Source of the DNA: Amphiura filiformis
Taxonomy: Eukaryota > Echinodermata > Ophiuroidea > Amphilepidida > Amphiuridae
Length of the DNA stretch: 64,000 nt
Direction of reading: 5' to 3'
NCBI RefSeq assembly: GCF_039555335.1
Contig: NC_092644.1
Span: forward strand, 52,417,365-52,481,364
Below the pieces are notes generated by a model that had not been told where the DNA came from, ran no database searches, and saw only the letters and a list, made by a program, of their open reading frames with translations. Made by a program: the position numbers and the translations under genes. Below are positions 1 through 54,549 of the stretch, one piece after another (the stretch's first letter is position 1; every line of letters starts with the position of its first letter).

Positions 1-29185
<29,185 letters not shown>

Positions 29186-29228
29186 TTTGAGTTTTTATTC
29201 TGCAGACAAAAAAGGAACTATTGTCATA

Positions 29229-29614
29229 CAGTAGCGTAGCCAGCGGGTAGTTGGAGGAAGGGCAGTGGGGCAGAATGCCTCTGACAAAAAATGAAAGAGA
29301 AAAGTGCCCTCTGACAAAAATGGAAAAAGAAAATCGGGAAGGCAAAGGGAAAGAAAGTGGCAAATAGCCTGTTTTCAACCAAAACTCACCCCACTCGTGG
29401 GCCAAAATAGTGTAAAGTACCAAATTTGTGTGCGCTACTCGCGCACATTGTCCCAATAAAGCCTTTTTCGGAAACTTGAAGACTTTACATATACAGTTTA
29501 AACTGATAATACAAGGTTAAAATAATGCAACCGGGAATTTTTTTCGTCAGTGTCCCCAATTAATTTTCATTTACCCCCCCCCCCTTAAAAAAACAAAAGC
29601 TGGCTACGCCCCTG
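29229..29614. mobile_element. 386-bp hAT-type MITE with 8-bp target duplication
   Basis: Starts CAGTAGCGTAGCCAGC and ends GCTGGCTACGCCCCTG, flanked by TTGTCATA on both sides (29,221-29,228; 29,615-29,622). It lies about 40 bases upstream of the copy 1 start codon and so may have altered its promoter. Confidence 0.9.
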
Positions 29615-29622
29615 TTGTCATA

Positions 29623-32609
29623 CTTTTTGCACAAGATTTGCAATTTAAAGAATATTGGCCATTGCTCATTCTAGTGACGCTTGTATATGGACAGTATAAG
29701 TGTGCTTTTTCAATTAATGACGTAAAATTTGAAAAATATTGTAAGGAACGCATGAGGTTTTGACTTTTGGTCAAAAAATGTGCTTGGATAGTAGTTTTCA
29801 ACCTATTTTCCACATTCGCCTTGCTATACCATTGAATTGCGTTATCTGTTGACCTAGTAACGAAAAGTGATTTTAGGGGGAAGTGTTAGCTTTCGTTTGA
29901 TATATAAAAAAGAAAAAAGAAAGGAACACTTGAGGTTTCGACAAAAACATTAAAAGAGGCCAATTTTTCAGCTAGAAGCTCCTCAGCTTTTACATTGCTA
30001 TGCACTTAACCGTGTAGTGTAATCAAAGACTGTGCTGAGACATTCACTGCTTGCTTGAGAGCTCTTGGACGAAATGTGTGCTCAAGTGTGTCGAGGTGGA
30101 AACTGTGCGCATGATGGTTTATAAGAGAATCGTTTTTGTATAGAAATCTTACCATATGGCAGCATAACGTATCAGCCAATCACAAGCCTTAATTATGTCC
30201 GTTTTTCTACAATGCGTATGCGTCACACCGCTCAGCGGCAAACGACATGGCAGTGTGAAACCAGCACAAAATAAATAGCTCTCCAGTTCAGGGCGTCTCT
30301 GAAAGACCAATTCTGTCGGAAATTGTAATGTTATAGCATTTTAATTCCTGCACCCGAAAATAAATGTATGCACTTTTTTGTATTTGGAAAATTGACTGCT
30401 TTGTTCTTGAAACTTTTTACGATGATTTTTCACGATGAAGTTCATTTTGAATACTTTCCACGGATGCCGGAAGTATCACTTGGGAATAAGGCATAAAGGA
30501 TGCAATGAAACATGAAAAATTAGGTACGATTTTCGAACTGTTATAATCTAAGAACAGAGGGGTCAATTCCGGGGTCAATTTTTGAAATACAACAGAATAT
30601 GTGATAGCTGGTTTGTTACTCAATAGCATACACTATTCCCCTTCATTTCGATGCAGCGTTAAAATACTCAAAAATCGTGCAACGGTACAGTTCGTTCAGA
30701 CACTGATTATAAATAACATTTGGCTGCTTTTCCCTCACCTTTTGCAAGCTGTCAAGGCTGACGTATAAATGGAGACTCTGCTTATTATGTGTTGCACTTT
30801 TGGGCAAACGAGCATTCTTCAATCTTATAATCTTCTGTCTTGAATTTCGGCGATATTCAAACTCATCAACTTAATGTACCGGGTCTTGGTGTAGAAGTGG
30901 TGCCGTCCGTTTAACAAATATTCTCAGTTTTCTTTGTGCGGAATGTTGATTTTAAAGCAATAAAACAATAATTAACGTCTGAAAACTACCACAAAGCCTC
31001 ACTATTGTTCCAACTACGTCGTATATTGCGATTGCTCAGTGCCAGAAGCGGGTAAGTGCAATAGTGTTCATAGTTCTGGTCGCTAGGGTTCAAAACCCCG
31101 CACAGGCATGGAATCCTACGTAATATGTATCATGTTCGCTTCCATCTGGCGATCAATAACCTGAATAACCATTGTGTAATTCAATTCAATGCACAAGCTC
31201 ATACACATGTGGTTCTTTGATGTCAATCGCATACAATATAACCCGTGATCAATAATGAACGTTGGTCAAAAGACGAGCTTACTGAAGTGAAAAATTATGT
31301 ACATGCAGATTCATCATTTATGCATATTGCCTTGAAAATCATAAAAAGCAACTGCTTGATCAACCCAAATGATTTTATTAGCGTTATTTCTAAACCAAAT
31401 TTTAAAACCACAAAGTGTTTTACCTGACCTTTGACCCAGAAATGTATGAATTTGATGAGAAATTGTGATGAAAAATAATATTTTACAAGTCAGATTCAGA
31501 AAGAGAAAATCTCATTACACGCGTTAATTACATAACAATCCAAACATAGATGGTTAAGTTCATGGAGAATGTTACAAACTGTTGCATGTTTTGCCATATT
31601 GTTTTTCTATAGGGAATAATGTTTTATCGTTAAAACGGACACGAAAACCTATCAAAAACACAACAAAAACGTGCATCGCTATTTGTATGCATGAAACAAA
31701 TTATAAGAATTGTACAGAAGTGACCTAACACTTATGAAGGCTGTATCTTGAGAAAGCGCATGGTCTGATGCTAGAATCTTGGCAAGGACACTCTGGTGAA
31801 ATAAAGAAAAAATATATGTGATTGATTTTGTGTGACTTTTGAGCGTTAAATGTTTCAAAATTTACAAATGAACAAAATGCGAGTAACTATGATGTCATCA
31901 ACATGACAATAATATTCATGATAAATAATTATTGCTCCCTAAAAAAGAAATGGTTAACAAATGGTTTGAATACATCGCACGACCTTATAGTAACTGTATC
32001 TAGAAATTTGTGCAAGTTACTTGTCAATTTTCGCCAGAAATGAGCTTTTTCTACGGTTACTGCCCAGCTCATTAGCGCGATATGGGATATACTTTACGTC
32101 GAGTTTACTGCCCTCTGTTGACGACAGGGCTTCGAACTCTTATCAAGGCGATCTAAGAAGTGCAGGGCCGTGCCCTGTGAACATTTGGAAACACACAGTA
32201 TATTGTACTCATCCGCATGGCTGCTACACATGGCAGCTATTGAACTTACCCATTTCTGGCACTGAGTAGTCGATTGGTAGACAATTAATTAATTGGTAGA
32301 AATTATTCCATTAATATTCACGGTGATTTGAACATTAATCATGGTTAATAATTGCAGTGGGGATCCAATACGTATAAATAATACAATATTAATTCACGAT
32401 TGATGTTCAGGTGGTATTATGGGGATATAAATTGTCTGGAAATTAGGAAATGCTCTGAGCATGTTTTAAACAGATTCATTGAGTAGGGTAAACTACACTG
32501 GCCAATATGCCTTTCAGTATAGCAGCCAGCCCATGAAATGTTTGCGTCTTTGGACAGATGTTTCAAATGGACAAATCATATATCTGCCATGTTGGCAAAT
32601 TTGTAGCCC
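29623..32609. other. Intergenic, no gene recognised
   Basis: Frames are short and carry no recognisable domain. A GGTTCAAAACCCC B-box-like word near 31,088 hints at a decayed tRNA-derived SINE. Confidence 0.55.
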
Positions 32610-33119
32610 CCCTTACGAAAATGCAAGCAATGAAACATGTGTGCGACAGCATGCAGCACGCGTGCGGCAGTGTGCAGCACACGTGCAGATGTGCGCAGCA
32701 TACATGCAAGGCCTGCTGGTAGCGTGTTCATGCGTGCGAACCAGCTGTATGCATGCAGGCATCGCACGCAAATATCCACCGCGCACACAATTTGCTTGCA
32801 GAACCTGCGTGCAGACTACCAATCTGCACACAAATTACATGCAGACTACACTTGTGTGCGGACTGTAGGATTGCACGCAAATTGTTTCCCAACTTGCATG
32901 CATCTTGCATGCAGCACGCATATTGCTGCACACATGCTGGATTTCCAGATCACAAAGTTAGAATGCTGCACGCATACAGGGTTTTCAGAAGCAGCAAAGG
33001 TAAAATGCTGCATGCATGCAGGATTTTCAATGACTAATTCACCTTTACACAACTGACATCAAGTCACAATTTGGCAATGAACTAGTAGTGAAAATATTTA
33101 AATGTTTACAATGAATAAA

Positions 33120-33300
33120 TAAGTTAGCCTTCAGACCAAAATTTTCTAAGTGTTTAACCTTCAGACCAAGATTTTTGGCAATCCAAGAGGGGGGAACAAG
33201 CAATTTTGGCAGGCCAATAGGTGAGGGGGCAAGCAATTTTGGCAGGTCTAGAGGGAGGGCAAGCAATTTTTGGCAGGTATTTGAAAATTTTACCCACTAA
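33120..33300. repeat. Minisatellite, GCAAGCAATTTTGGCAGG unit
   Basis: Three to four copies of a 35-45-base unit containing AGCAATTTTGGCAGG and G-rich spacers. Confidence 0.75.
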
Positions 33301-33354
33301 TTATTGCACAGCCCCTAAATAGACCTCGTCTCATAATATCAATACAACATTTGC

Positions 33355-33825
33355 TCAACGTTGGCAAACATTGGAAGGACCATCGCGGTTGGCACGCCAA
33401 CATTGGCCCATGGTTTTTTTGCATCTTTTCAGCAGCCTTTGGAATTCCATTATTGGCCCAATGTTGAAATGCCAATCTTGTATCAACAGTTGGCATGGTT
33501 GGCATTGCAACATTGGGCCATTGTTGATTTGCCATTCATGAGTCAATATTTGGCATTGAAACATTGGCCCAATGTTGGAATGCCATTCCTCAAGTTTCGA
33601 TAGTTAGCATTTCAACATGGGCCAATGTTGGAATGTACCATTTCTGTTTTGATAGTTAGCATTGAAACATTGGGCCAATGTTGGAATGCCATTCCTGTTT
33701 CGATAGTTGGCAATGCAACATTGGGCCAATGTTCAGTGGAATTCCATTCCTGTTTCGATAGTTGTCATTGCAACATTGGGCCAATGTTGCTATGCCATTA
33801 TGAATCAACAGTTGGCACTGCAAAA
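33355..33825. repeat. Self-complementary ~52-bp minisatellite, about nine units
   Basis: ACATTGGGCCAATGT recurs at about 51-54 base intervals, each followed by TGGAATGCCATTCC and a TTTCGATAGTTGGCATT spacer. Each unit contains its own hairpin. Confidence 0.88.
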
Positions 33826-33972
33826 AAATCAAAACAAAATTCAACATTTTTATAATAAATGTTATCAATATTTACAGTAAATTTGATCAATATTCATAAA
33901 ATGATGCACTTTGGCCGGTTTAGTCATCAAAATATTGCTTATATTAACTTAAAACACTTCATCAAATGTGTA

Positions 33973-34040
33973 CACCCCTGTTAGCTCAAATGGTAAAGCA
34001 TCAGACTCCCATGCAGAAGGTCCCTGGTTCAAAATCAAGT
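33973..34040 (+). repeat. tRNA-like SINE head
   Basis: GTTAGCTCAAATGGTAAAGC (A-box region) and GGTTCAAAATC (B-box) with tRNA spacing. The anticodon arm does not pair cleanly, so it is not called as a tRNA gene. Confidence 0.55.
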
Positions 34041-34633
34041 AGGTAAAGTTATATAGATAATGACTTGTATAAAATTAAGGCAGGCAATTTTGGTTCATTG
34101 TAAAATAGATAGCCAGGAAATGTAAGACTTAATGTAAGGACAATAAACACTGTTAACAACTAATTTTGATTTTTTTTTCGTGATTTTGTCTCGCATATGT
34201 ATATATGGCCAGTGCGTGCTGCACGCTAATGGATTTGAATGCTGCATGCAAACTGCGCGCGCACGCATTTTTGCTGCATGCATGCTTCCTGCATGCGTGC
34301 CTCGTTCCAAATATACGCATCCGCACGCTCCCCACTGCACACATGCTGCACACGGTGCGGCACGCGTGCTGCTTGCGTACTGCATGCATTCAAAAACTGC
34401 GTGCCATTTTCGTAAGGGCCGCGAGTTCTATGCCGTGTCCATGGCAACGGTTACGCTATTTAGACTAATTACACTAAATAGAGTCGAAACTTCATATTTG
34501 GTGTGCAGAACAAATTACACATTGATATTTAATATCTATAAACAAAATCGTAGCTTAATTCATAATTTATAATTTATAATTTTTCACAAGGTCATATCTT
34601 AAAAGTCCATAAAATTACACACAGGATTACTTC

Positions 34634-35028
34634 AATACTCTACTCTAAACACATGTCAGTAACCAAGCAGTTGTCCAACTGACACAACAATAAAAATGGT
34701 CTGACACGGAACAGCTTCTGGGACCACATTCACAGGCGAATAATTGGAACTCAGCAAAATAAATCCATGAGAATGCGTACAAGATCCTTGCACAGGGGAT
34801 TATTTCCAAAGAGTAAGAGGAATAGTGTGGAACGGGGCTGCTTCTGCTTTTCACACACTTTCTTCAAGACACAGGTTTTGTTAATATCCATTTACTCACA
34901 GATTTCTTGTGTTGGGTGCCAATTATTGGGCTGTGAATGTGGTCCAGGAAGCTGTTCCATGTCAGTGCATTTTGCCGTTGTGTCAGTTAGACTATTTGGT
35001 TACTGACCAGTGTTTAGAGTAGAGTATT
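34634..35028. mobile_element. 395-bp MITE with ~125-bp TIRs
   Basis: Starts AATACTCTACTCTAAACAC and ends in its inverse. The arms share GGTCAGTAACCAA, AACTGACACAAC and GACCACATTCACAG. No transposase coding. Confidence 0.85.
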
Positions 35029-35105
35029 CTCCGTTGCGATTATTTTCGGTTCTCCGTTGCGATTTTCTGTTCTCCGTTGCAATTTTCGATTCTCTGTTAC
35101 GATGT
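35022..35105. repeat. Minisatellite TTCTCCGTTGCGATTTTC, four units
   Basis: 22-23-base unit starting at the right edge of the preceding MITE. Confidence 0.85.
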
Positions 35106-35512
35106 TTTGGAAATAATTTTGATCATACAAATTTCTGTTCATACTTTTATGACATCACGAAGATCACTGACAGTGCTTTTAACTATAAGTTTATGCTAAC
35201 TTCAAATTTGAGAAACAAAAAGAGAACATTACTTACACGTTAGTAAAAAGACGAGTTTCATCGCTCTTTGTGCAGCCAATTAGAAGGGGCCTATTCCGGC
35301 GGAGTCTTCGAAAAAAATTGTAATGGGATGTGCCACGCAGACTTTCGGATGCTTACTTTCTCTATACCTACTTTTTGCTGTTTTTGCAACTCAATCTATA
35401 ATCAATATGAAGACTGAATTGAATCAGTACAAACAGACCTAGTCTTTGCTCCCTTGATGCCACTAAATGTACGAAATAATTACCCTACATAAGGTCAGAA
35501 CAGCTCCGACTG

Positions 35513-35778
35513 CATAATTGTGACGTGATCTGCTCCATGGGGGCCAAAGGAGGCATTTTTAAAAATTGAGTTACTGTAATTATTACCTTATACAAACATT
35601 AGGCTATCACATACTGAAAATACCAAAGGTCTAGCATACTTGGTTATAAAGTTCTGAAGCTTTGTGGTGTGTATTTTCTTATGTATTTTATTGTTTTTAT
35701 ACTCCATATTTTTGCCTTTATCTCAATTTCAAATTTGCCGCCTTTGGCCCCCATGGACCAGATCGTGTCACAATTATG
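35513..35778. mobile_element. 266-bp MITE with ~45-bp TIRs
   Basis: CATAATTGTGACGTGATCTG, then CCATGGGGGCCAAAGG, and the inverse at the right end. Confidence 0.8.
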
Positions 35779-36234
35779 ATTTCGAGAAAACATGTAGGTC
35801 ACAGGTGTACATTCACTGAATTGTAATTAAAATTAACCTAAATGTTTAATAGTCCTTGTCCTGCTCTAATTGATATTGGATGTATGGCATGGATGACTCG
35901 AAGCAACATATCCAATAGTGAAAAACACACACAATTCTGTATAACAAAGTCGATTGCTTAACATATTTTTATCAAAACGTTTCAACCTTTCAAAAACATA
36001 ACTTTTAATGTATATCATTTCAAAACGCACATTAGTTACAGAGATTATTCGAGCATAAATATGTTAAGTATCATGTGTTTGTCAGCAAGTTTCAACGCAA
36101 AAAAGCAAATATTATTAGCGTTAAGGCCTGTATTAAAAAATAATAGAGAAAGAGATTATTTAATTGCAAAAAATAAAGAAAGGTAAGCATTGCTCCCACT
36201 TAAATGGATATTTGACCTTTAATATCTTAATAAT

Positions 36235-36305
36235 AATGTAATAATAATACTTTATTTTTTATAGCTCATTTACATCAAACAAGATCACAAAGCGCTGAAC
36301 AATAT
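36235..36305 (-). repeat. SINE tail with TAA-rich end
   Basis: Minus strand GTTCAGCGCTTTGTGATC, then a TAAAAAATAAAGTATTATTATT tail. Same family as 26,980-27,160. Confidence 0.55.
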
Positions 36306-36904
36306 TAAAACAAAATATAATAGTACAGATAAAATATAAAAAACATAATAAAAAGTACAGATAACATTATCATAAAAACAAATTAATATGAAAAACAAGA
36401 TAATCACGAGATAATATAAGATAAAAGAAAAATACAACAACACCAAGATGGGTAAAGCAATGAAGGAAATGATAAATGAGCAGAAGATGCAGAAACCACA
36501 TTGCACTAACCAACTGGCTAACAGCAAAAAGCAAATGATGTAGGCCCGCCACAACAAATTCTTTATTTATGATGGCTGCATGATCATATGTATATATACT
36601 TTGAATTACCCACCATTTTGTAATTATTTTAAAATCTGTTGTCTGTTGTTGCTCTTTTGTGATTTTTGCAATTTGTTGATAAATAATAAAAATCCAATAA
36701 ATATTGAAAGACAAAAAAACTCATTGCGTGGCCTTTCTAGGGTCTATGGTATGGTTCCCTTTCTGAACAGCGTTTTCAATATATTTGTTCTCTGTCTGGC
36801 CCGAGACACTCCGGACATAGACTGTAGAAAGGACAGTACACATATACCATATACGACAGTACACGTACCATAATGGATGTGATTCTCAATAAATTAATAA
36901 ATTA

Positions 36905-38123
36905 TCGTGCAAACCCGTGCTGGTCTCCTACACAACCAGTTGTGCCGGTCCTGACATATAGTCTGGTCCGAGACTAGGCAAAACTCTGTTCTGTGATTTG
37001 TTCTACGAACTAAAAATACAGGTATCTGGAGAGGGGAAGTAACGAATTACCCCAAATCACAGCGACAGGTAGTGACTGGGCCGCCGAGTGTGAATATGTT
37101 ATTATTTTGGAAGGTTCGTGTGTGTTTTAAATTTTGGGGCGTTTTTCCAAAATTTGATATTTTTAGTGATATTTCAAAAAAGCGACATGCCAAAGACAAC
37201 TCTTTGGGCACATACTTTGTTATTGCTATTGCACTTCTTTTCCACATACCTACGTTACCATTCGCTTTACTGATTTACGAATATTACATAATTTGTGACT
37301 GCAATTTGACGTTTTCAATGCAATTTAAGCTTATCATGAAATTAAGAAAAATATCTGCTCACGCTCCTTTTATAATTTTTACCTGATCGTCGGCTTTTGC
37401 AGGCAACAGAATGCATATTGGCTCACGATAAATGGCGTTTCCAAAACAAAATAAAACAAAGTGAAATAGTTCCTATGTTTGCCTATATCTCAAAATCAAT
37501 ATTTCCGAGTTCCGACTGATTTTGCTTGATCGCAGATATATATTGCAGGCTTACATACTGAAACCCAAAACTATTGTATTTGTTAGCATGATTTAAAGTG
37601 ATATACGTAAGGTATAACTTTGGGGCATAACATACACCCTCTTCTATCCTTACATCTAATTATTATCCTGTGAAACTCCATAATATATAATCAAGTTTTC
37701 TGGAATACTGTGGAATGACATCAAAACCTTTAATCCTTTACTTATAGCAAAATCACTGCTAGATAGCCTTGACCCTACTTGAAAATAGCTATTACCACAC
37801 TGTGGTTTATACTCTACCAAGGTCAATTTTTAATTCAGAAAGAAAGTTCCTAAAATATATACATATTTTACCTTAGTAATGCAAAATCAACAAAAAATTC
37901 TGTTGTCTACACACAAATTTTGTCATTTCTATTTCTTATGACCACTTGATCATTTTTGGATATATTTAACGTTTTGTTCATAAACTGTCTAATAGAAAGT
38001 TAGAAACAACAGCAAACCCAATCCAAGTAATTGTACATAAGCCACAGCTGGCCGATACAAAAGGTTTCATTATCTTGACAATTTCATATGTCCAGGTAAA
38101 CTGGTTCTGTATTATCATCCAAC
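36905..38123. other. 3' flank of copy 2, no gene
   Basis: 36,905-36,985 is an inverted fragment of the GCTGTGTAGGAGACTA repeat seen at 20.6 and 44.6 kb. The rest is AT-rich 3' UTR or intergenic sequence. No polyadenylation site stands out. Confidence 0.5.
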
Positions 38124-51073
<12,950 letters not shown>

Positions 51074-52289
51074 TTTGAGCTTTTATTCTGAAGACAGTAA
51101 CCATATAAATATTCCTGAACGAGACCAGATCGAATAATATATGTACTTGTTTGTTAATTGATAGAAAATGTAAAGGACACTATTCCATTATATTCATGGT
51201 TCATTAAACTCTATAATTTACATTGGTTTGCCATTAAGAGGCTATACCATCAGTGCGTAGGGTTTGCCACGGTTAGAGTGGTTTTAATCTAATTAATATT
51301 TCATCATGTCACTGCAGTCCACGTCTATCACGGCATACATCTTTAAGAAGTTTCATTCTGAGACTATTTATATTTTTGGGTGTTTACTATACAGATCACA
51401 GATGTCGTGAATGTGTGACAAAATATGATGTTTCAGGCCAAGTTTGTCAAGCACGACCAATAACAGTGCTCCTGCCTCCTCTATCACCCACACAAACAGT
51501 GAGTGCAAATGGTGTTACCTGAAATATACACCCTGTGTGGGAGATTAAGGTAATGTCTTCCATATGTATGGATTTCAATTGGAAAAGCCCAGTGAATTGC
51601 TTTAAAACGACGGTTCTTATCAAATTGAAAAGAAATTTCGTGATCCACAGCCGGCCTCATCCCCTAAAAGAATTGGAGATTTTATACCACCGGAAACATC
51701 TGGCAATGTTTGTGTGCAAAATAATTCTTGCAGATTCATTCGCTTAGGAAAAATATAGTCAAATTTGAATTTACGTTCTGTTACGGAATCAGATTTTAAC
51801 GTGTGCACATTATTTTTTGTGGTAGCCAAGAGTACACCAGACATATCGAATTACATTCTGAATACGAGGAATGTCCTTTTATATTTTCTGTGAACACTAC
51901 TTTGTCAGTGTGGGGCTTTTTGATAGATTAATAATTATTGAATTTGTACAAATTAATTGATACTGCACTTAAGACACGAGCATTAAATTGAGTTAAATAA
52001 TAGATCAATTCCTTCTTCCGTATTGAAGTTCTTTAATTAAATCGAAGTGCACGAACATGTTATGGTTTGGCACATGTCATAATGAAAAAGGAGGAATATA
52101 TAATACGTTACGGAACGTTTTTAGTGCCATCCAGATGACGAGATACTTATCTTGCCAAGTCGGCATCCAGTTAATGTTAAGTTTACATGGCGAGATACTT
52201 ATGTCGTCAAAGTGAGATTATTATTTCTACGTGTTGAGAACGGATAATTATACAGGTTTGATTATACGTTGGTCAACCAGGGATAGCCA
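51074..52289. other. 5' flank of copy 2, promoter not identified
   Basis: No clear TATA box or initiator. About 51,830-51,885 is a fragment of the TTAA-palindrome family (CAGACATATCGAATTACATT). Otherwise unassigned. Confidence 0.5.
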
Positions 52290-53000
52290 CTGATCGAAGC
52301 GTTAGGGCGTTGGGATAATATTGTTTTGTTGTTGTTGTTGTTTTTGCTTGTTTTTGCGTCTCGATTTATTTTTATCCTGATCTCTTTAGTCTTTTCCAAC
52401 TACCTCTGCTGTAAGTATCGTGGCAGCTAGAAAGATTACTAACAGAGCCTATAATAAATTGAGAACTTGTAGTTGTTGAGAGCAGTTAAGGGACCGTTCA
52501 CAAACACTTGTAAGGGGGGTGATGCAAAAAGGGGGCCCTGAAAATTTTTGACCCTCCTAAGGGGGGGGGGGCCTGAAAAAAATGACCACAAATTTTCCTG
52601 GAATGCTTTTCTATGGGGTTGACCCATAATTTTCATGTCAAAAAGGGGGGCCCTGAAATTTTTGAGGTCTGTAAAGGGGGAGCTCCGAAAAATTTTCGCG
52701 ATGAAATTTTTATGCATCAGGCCCCTTACAAGTGTTGTAAACAGTCCATAAGTGATGTAAATGGGGATCAGCAATTTTATCTGGTTACTTCTAGCCCAGC
52801 TCCCTGCTTTTCTAAACCATGACAACCACGTAAGCAGGGCCGATTCGATATACTTACAGCAGAGGTGGGTTGACAAGACTCACAGAGATCAGGGTAAAAA
52901 TAAATCGAGAAACAAAACAAACAAACAAAACATACACACAAACAAACAATAAATACTATCCAAGCGCCCTAAAGCCTCGAACCGAGGCTAATCCAGGGAC
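52290..53000. mobile_element. Long inverted repeat with a nested MITE at its centre
   Basis: Outer arms about 52,290-52,440 and 52,840-53,000 share CTCGATTTATTTTTATCCTG, GATCTCT and ACCTCTGCTGTAAGTAT. The centre 52,490-52,747 is a separate MITE with ends GGGACCGTTCACAAACACTT / ACAGTCC. Confidence 0.75.
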
Positions 53001-53516
53001 AGGAAAAAGTACTTCGTGTAGACGGGTGGAACAGTGTTAATCATACGGTGGTCATCCAAGGATAGCTCCAAAGACGGAAAAGGGCACTTTGCATACATTT
53101 CGTCGACGGGTCCTTAAAGAACTTTAGCAAAATTACCCTCGATTAGAGAAAAGCGAGGGTAATTAATTTTGTTTCACTGGTTTCATTTTCTGATATTGGA
53201 TTTCATAATTTGATCTCATATACCTCGACACCTGCTGATGTTTGACCTTTTGCATGTCAACACATTCCTGGTGCTCTGGAGGTCAGCTGGGCAGGGGAGT
53301 AAGTTTCAGGGCTGGAATTGCCAGAGGGCATATAATATGGTGACCCAAGTAAAGTCCAGCTGGTTAGGATGACAGATTGACCACTGTGTTTTTAAGACTA
53401 ACTTTCATGCTCATGGCAATTGCCATGGCAACTGGCTGTCAAAGCTGAAAACATTTGTAGAAATCATGGATTCAAAAGTTTTAAGGATATGTACATGAAA
53501 TGTAGACGGGTATATA

Positions 53517-53545
53517 CAGGGTGTATAAAAATGATTGGTACCCAT
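53517..53545 (+). repeat. Solo end of the CAGGGTGTATC transposon family
   Basis: CAGGGTGTATAAAAATGATT then GGTACCC. No partner end was found nearby. Confidence 0.6.
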
Positions 53546-54549
53546 CAATAGTCAGTGGGTATGGACATAACTGCAACATCAAAATGCTGTATAATATCCG
53601 TCTTATTTGTAGATTTATGTAATAAAACATCATAACATTATGAACTGTAGTCACTTCAAGAGAATCTAATGTTGAATTTGGACGAAGCCGGCATTTCATA
53701 AGACACACATCTGATGGATACCATGATTAACACCCTTGCACGATAAAGCGTAAAACATCATTGGTGAAAATTTGAGCGCTATGAATTAGTAAGTGCCGCC
53801 TCCATGAAATCCACTATGGTAGCAGCTGTGAAAATATTATCAGTCCAAGAGAACACCAAATATGGATCAGGAGTATTACATAATAATACCCTGCTATGAC
53901 AATAGCTGCACTAGGTTAATCGTATAATCTCCTTATGTGGTTAGCATGGCTGGGCCAGGAAATCCACAAGGTCAGCCAATGTATGTACATGTATTCGGTA
54001 CATGTGCCATATCTTTTACAATGGGTGATAAATTTCTGGTTTGTTTTATTTCAAAATGCAACAGTCGATATTCTAAAGCTTGGTCCAAATCCAAGAGAAG
54101 AACCAACTCTAGTAATTTATGTGGTTTCAAATTATATCGGCCGTTGCCTTTTTGATAGAAATGGTGTTTGTTGATGTGCACAGTTTCCCATTAGATCATA
54201 ACATGCTGTTGTACATCCAAGGTCAAAGGTCTTTTAATCCATATTTGGCGTTGTTCTGGGACTGATTGTAAGAGCCACAAGTTTGTGATTCAAGGCCTCT
54301 CTTTTATCTATTGACGTCGAACAACGAATTCAACCTATTGACCTAATATAACTCATATTTAATGAGGCGCAAAGGAACTGGCCTACTTATTATGCTTGAG
54401 CAAACTCCATATGACCAGTACACTGTCCGATGGCTTATTGTAATGTGGCGGGAGTTTTTAAAAACACGGACCCTGAACACAACACGATACACGTACATAT
54501 TTCCGGACAAGGAACAACAGAACCTTATAGCACAGAGTACACATCCTTG

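Larger units (their letters stand above)
32610..34418. mobile_element. 1.8-kb element with inverted, GC-rich subterminal arrays
   Basis: Ends CCCTTACGAAAATG / CATTTTCGTAAGGG. Both sides run inward into arrays of TGCATGCA, GCACGCGTGC and GTGCAGCACACG words (32,638-33,050 and, inverted, 34,205-34,400). The interior holds the minisatellites listed separately. Numerous overlapping CM-rich frames are translations of the arrays. Confidence 0.65.

Noticed and set aside
32479-33056. Cluster of overlapping frames rich in Cys, Met, His and Ala on both strands
   Set aside because: Products of TGCATGCA/GCACGC arrays; no start context, splice sites or domain.
52439-52876. 145-residue minus-strand frame
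   Set aside because: Runs through a MITE and its palindromic host; G/C-run coding artefact.
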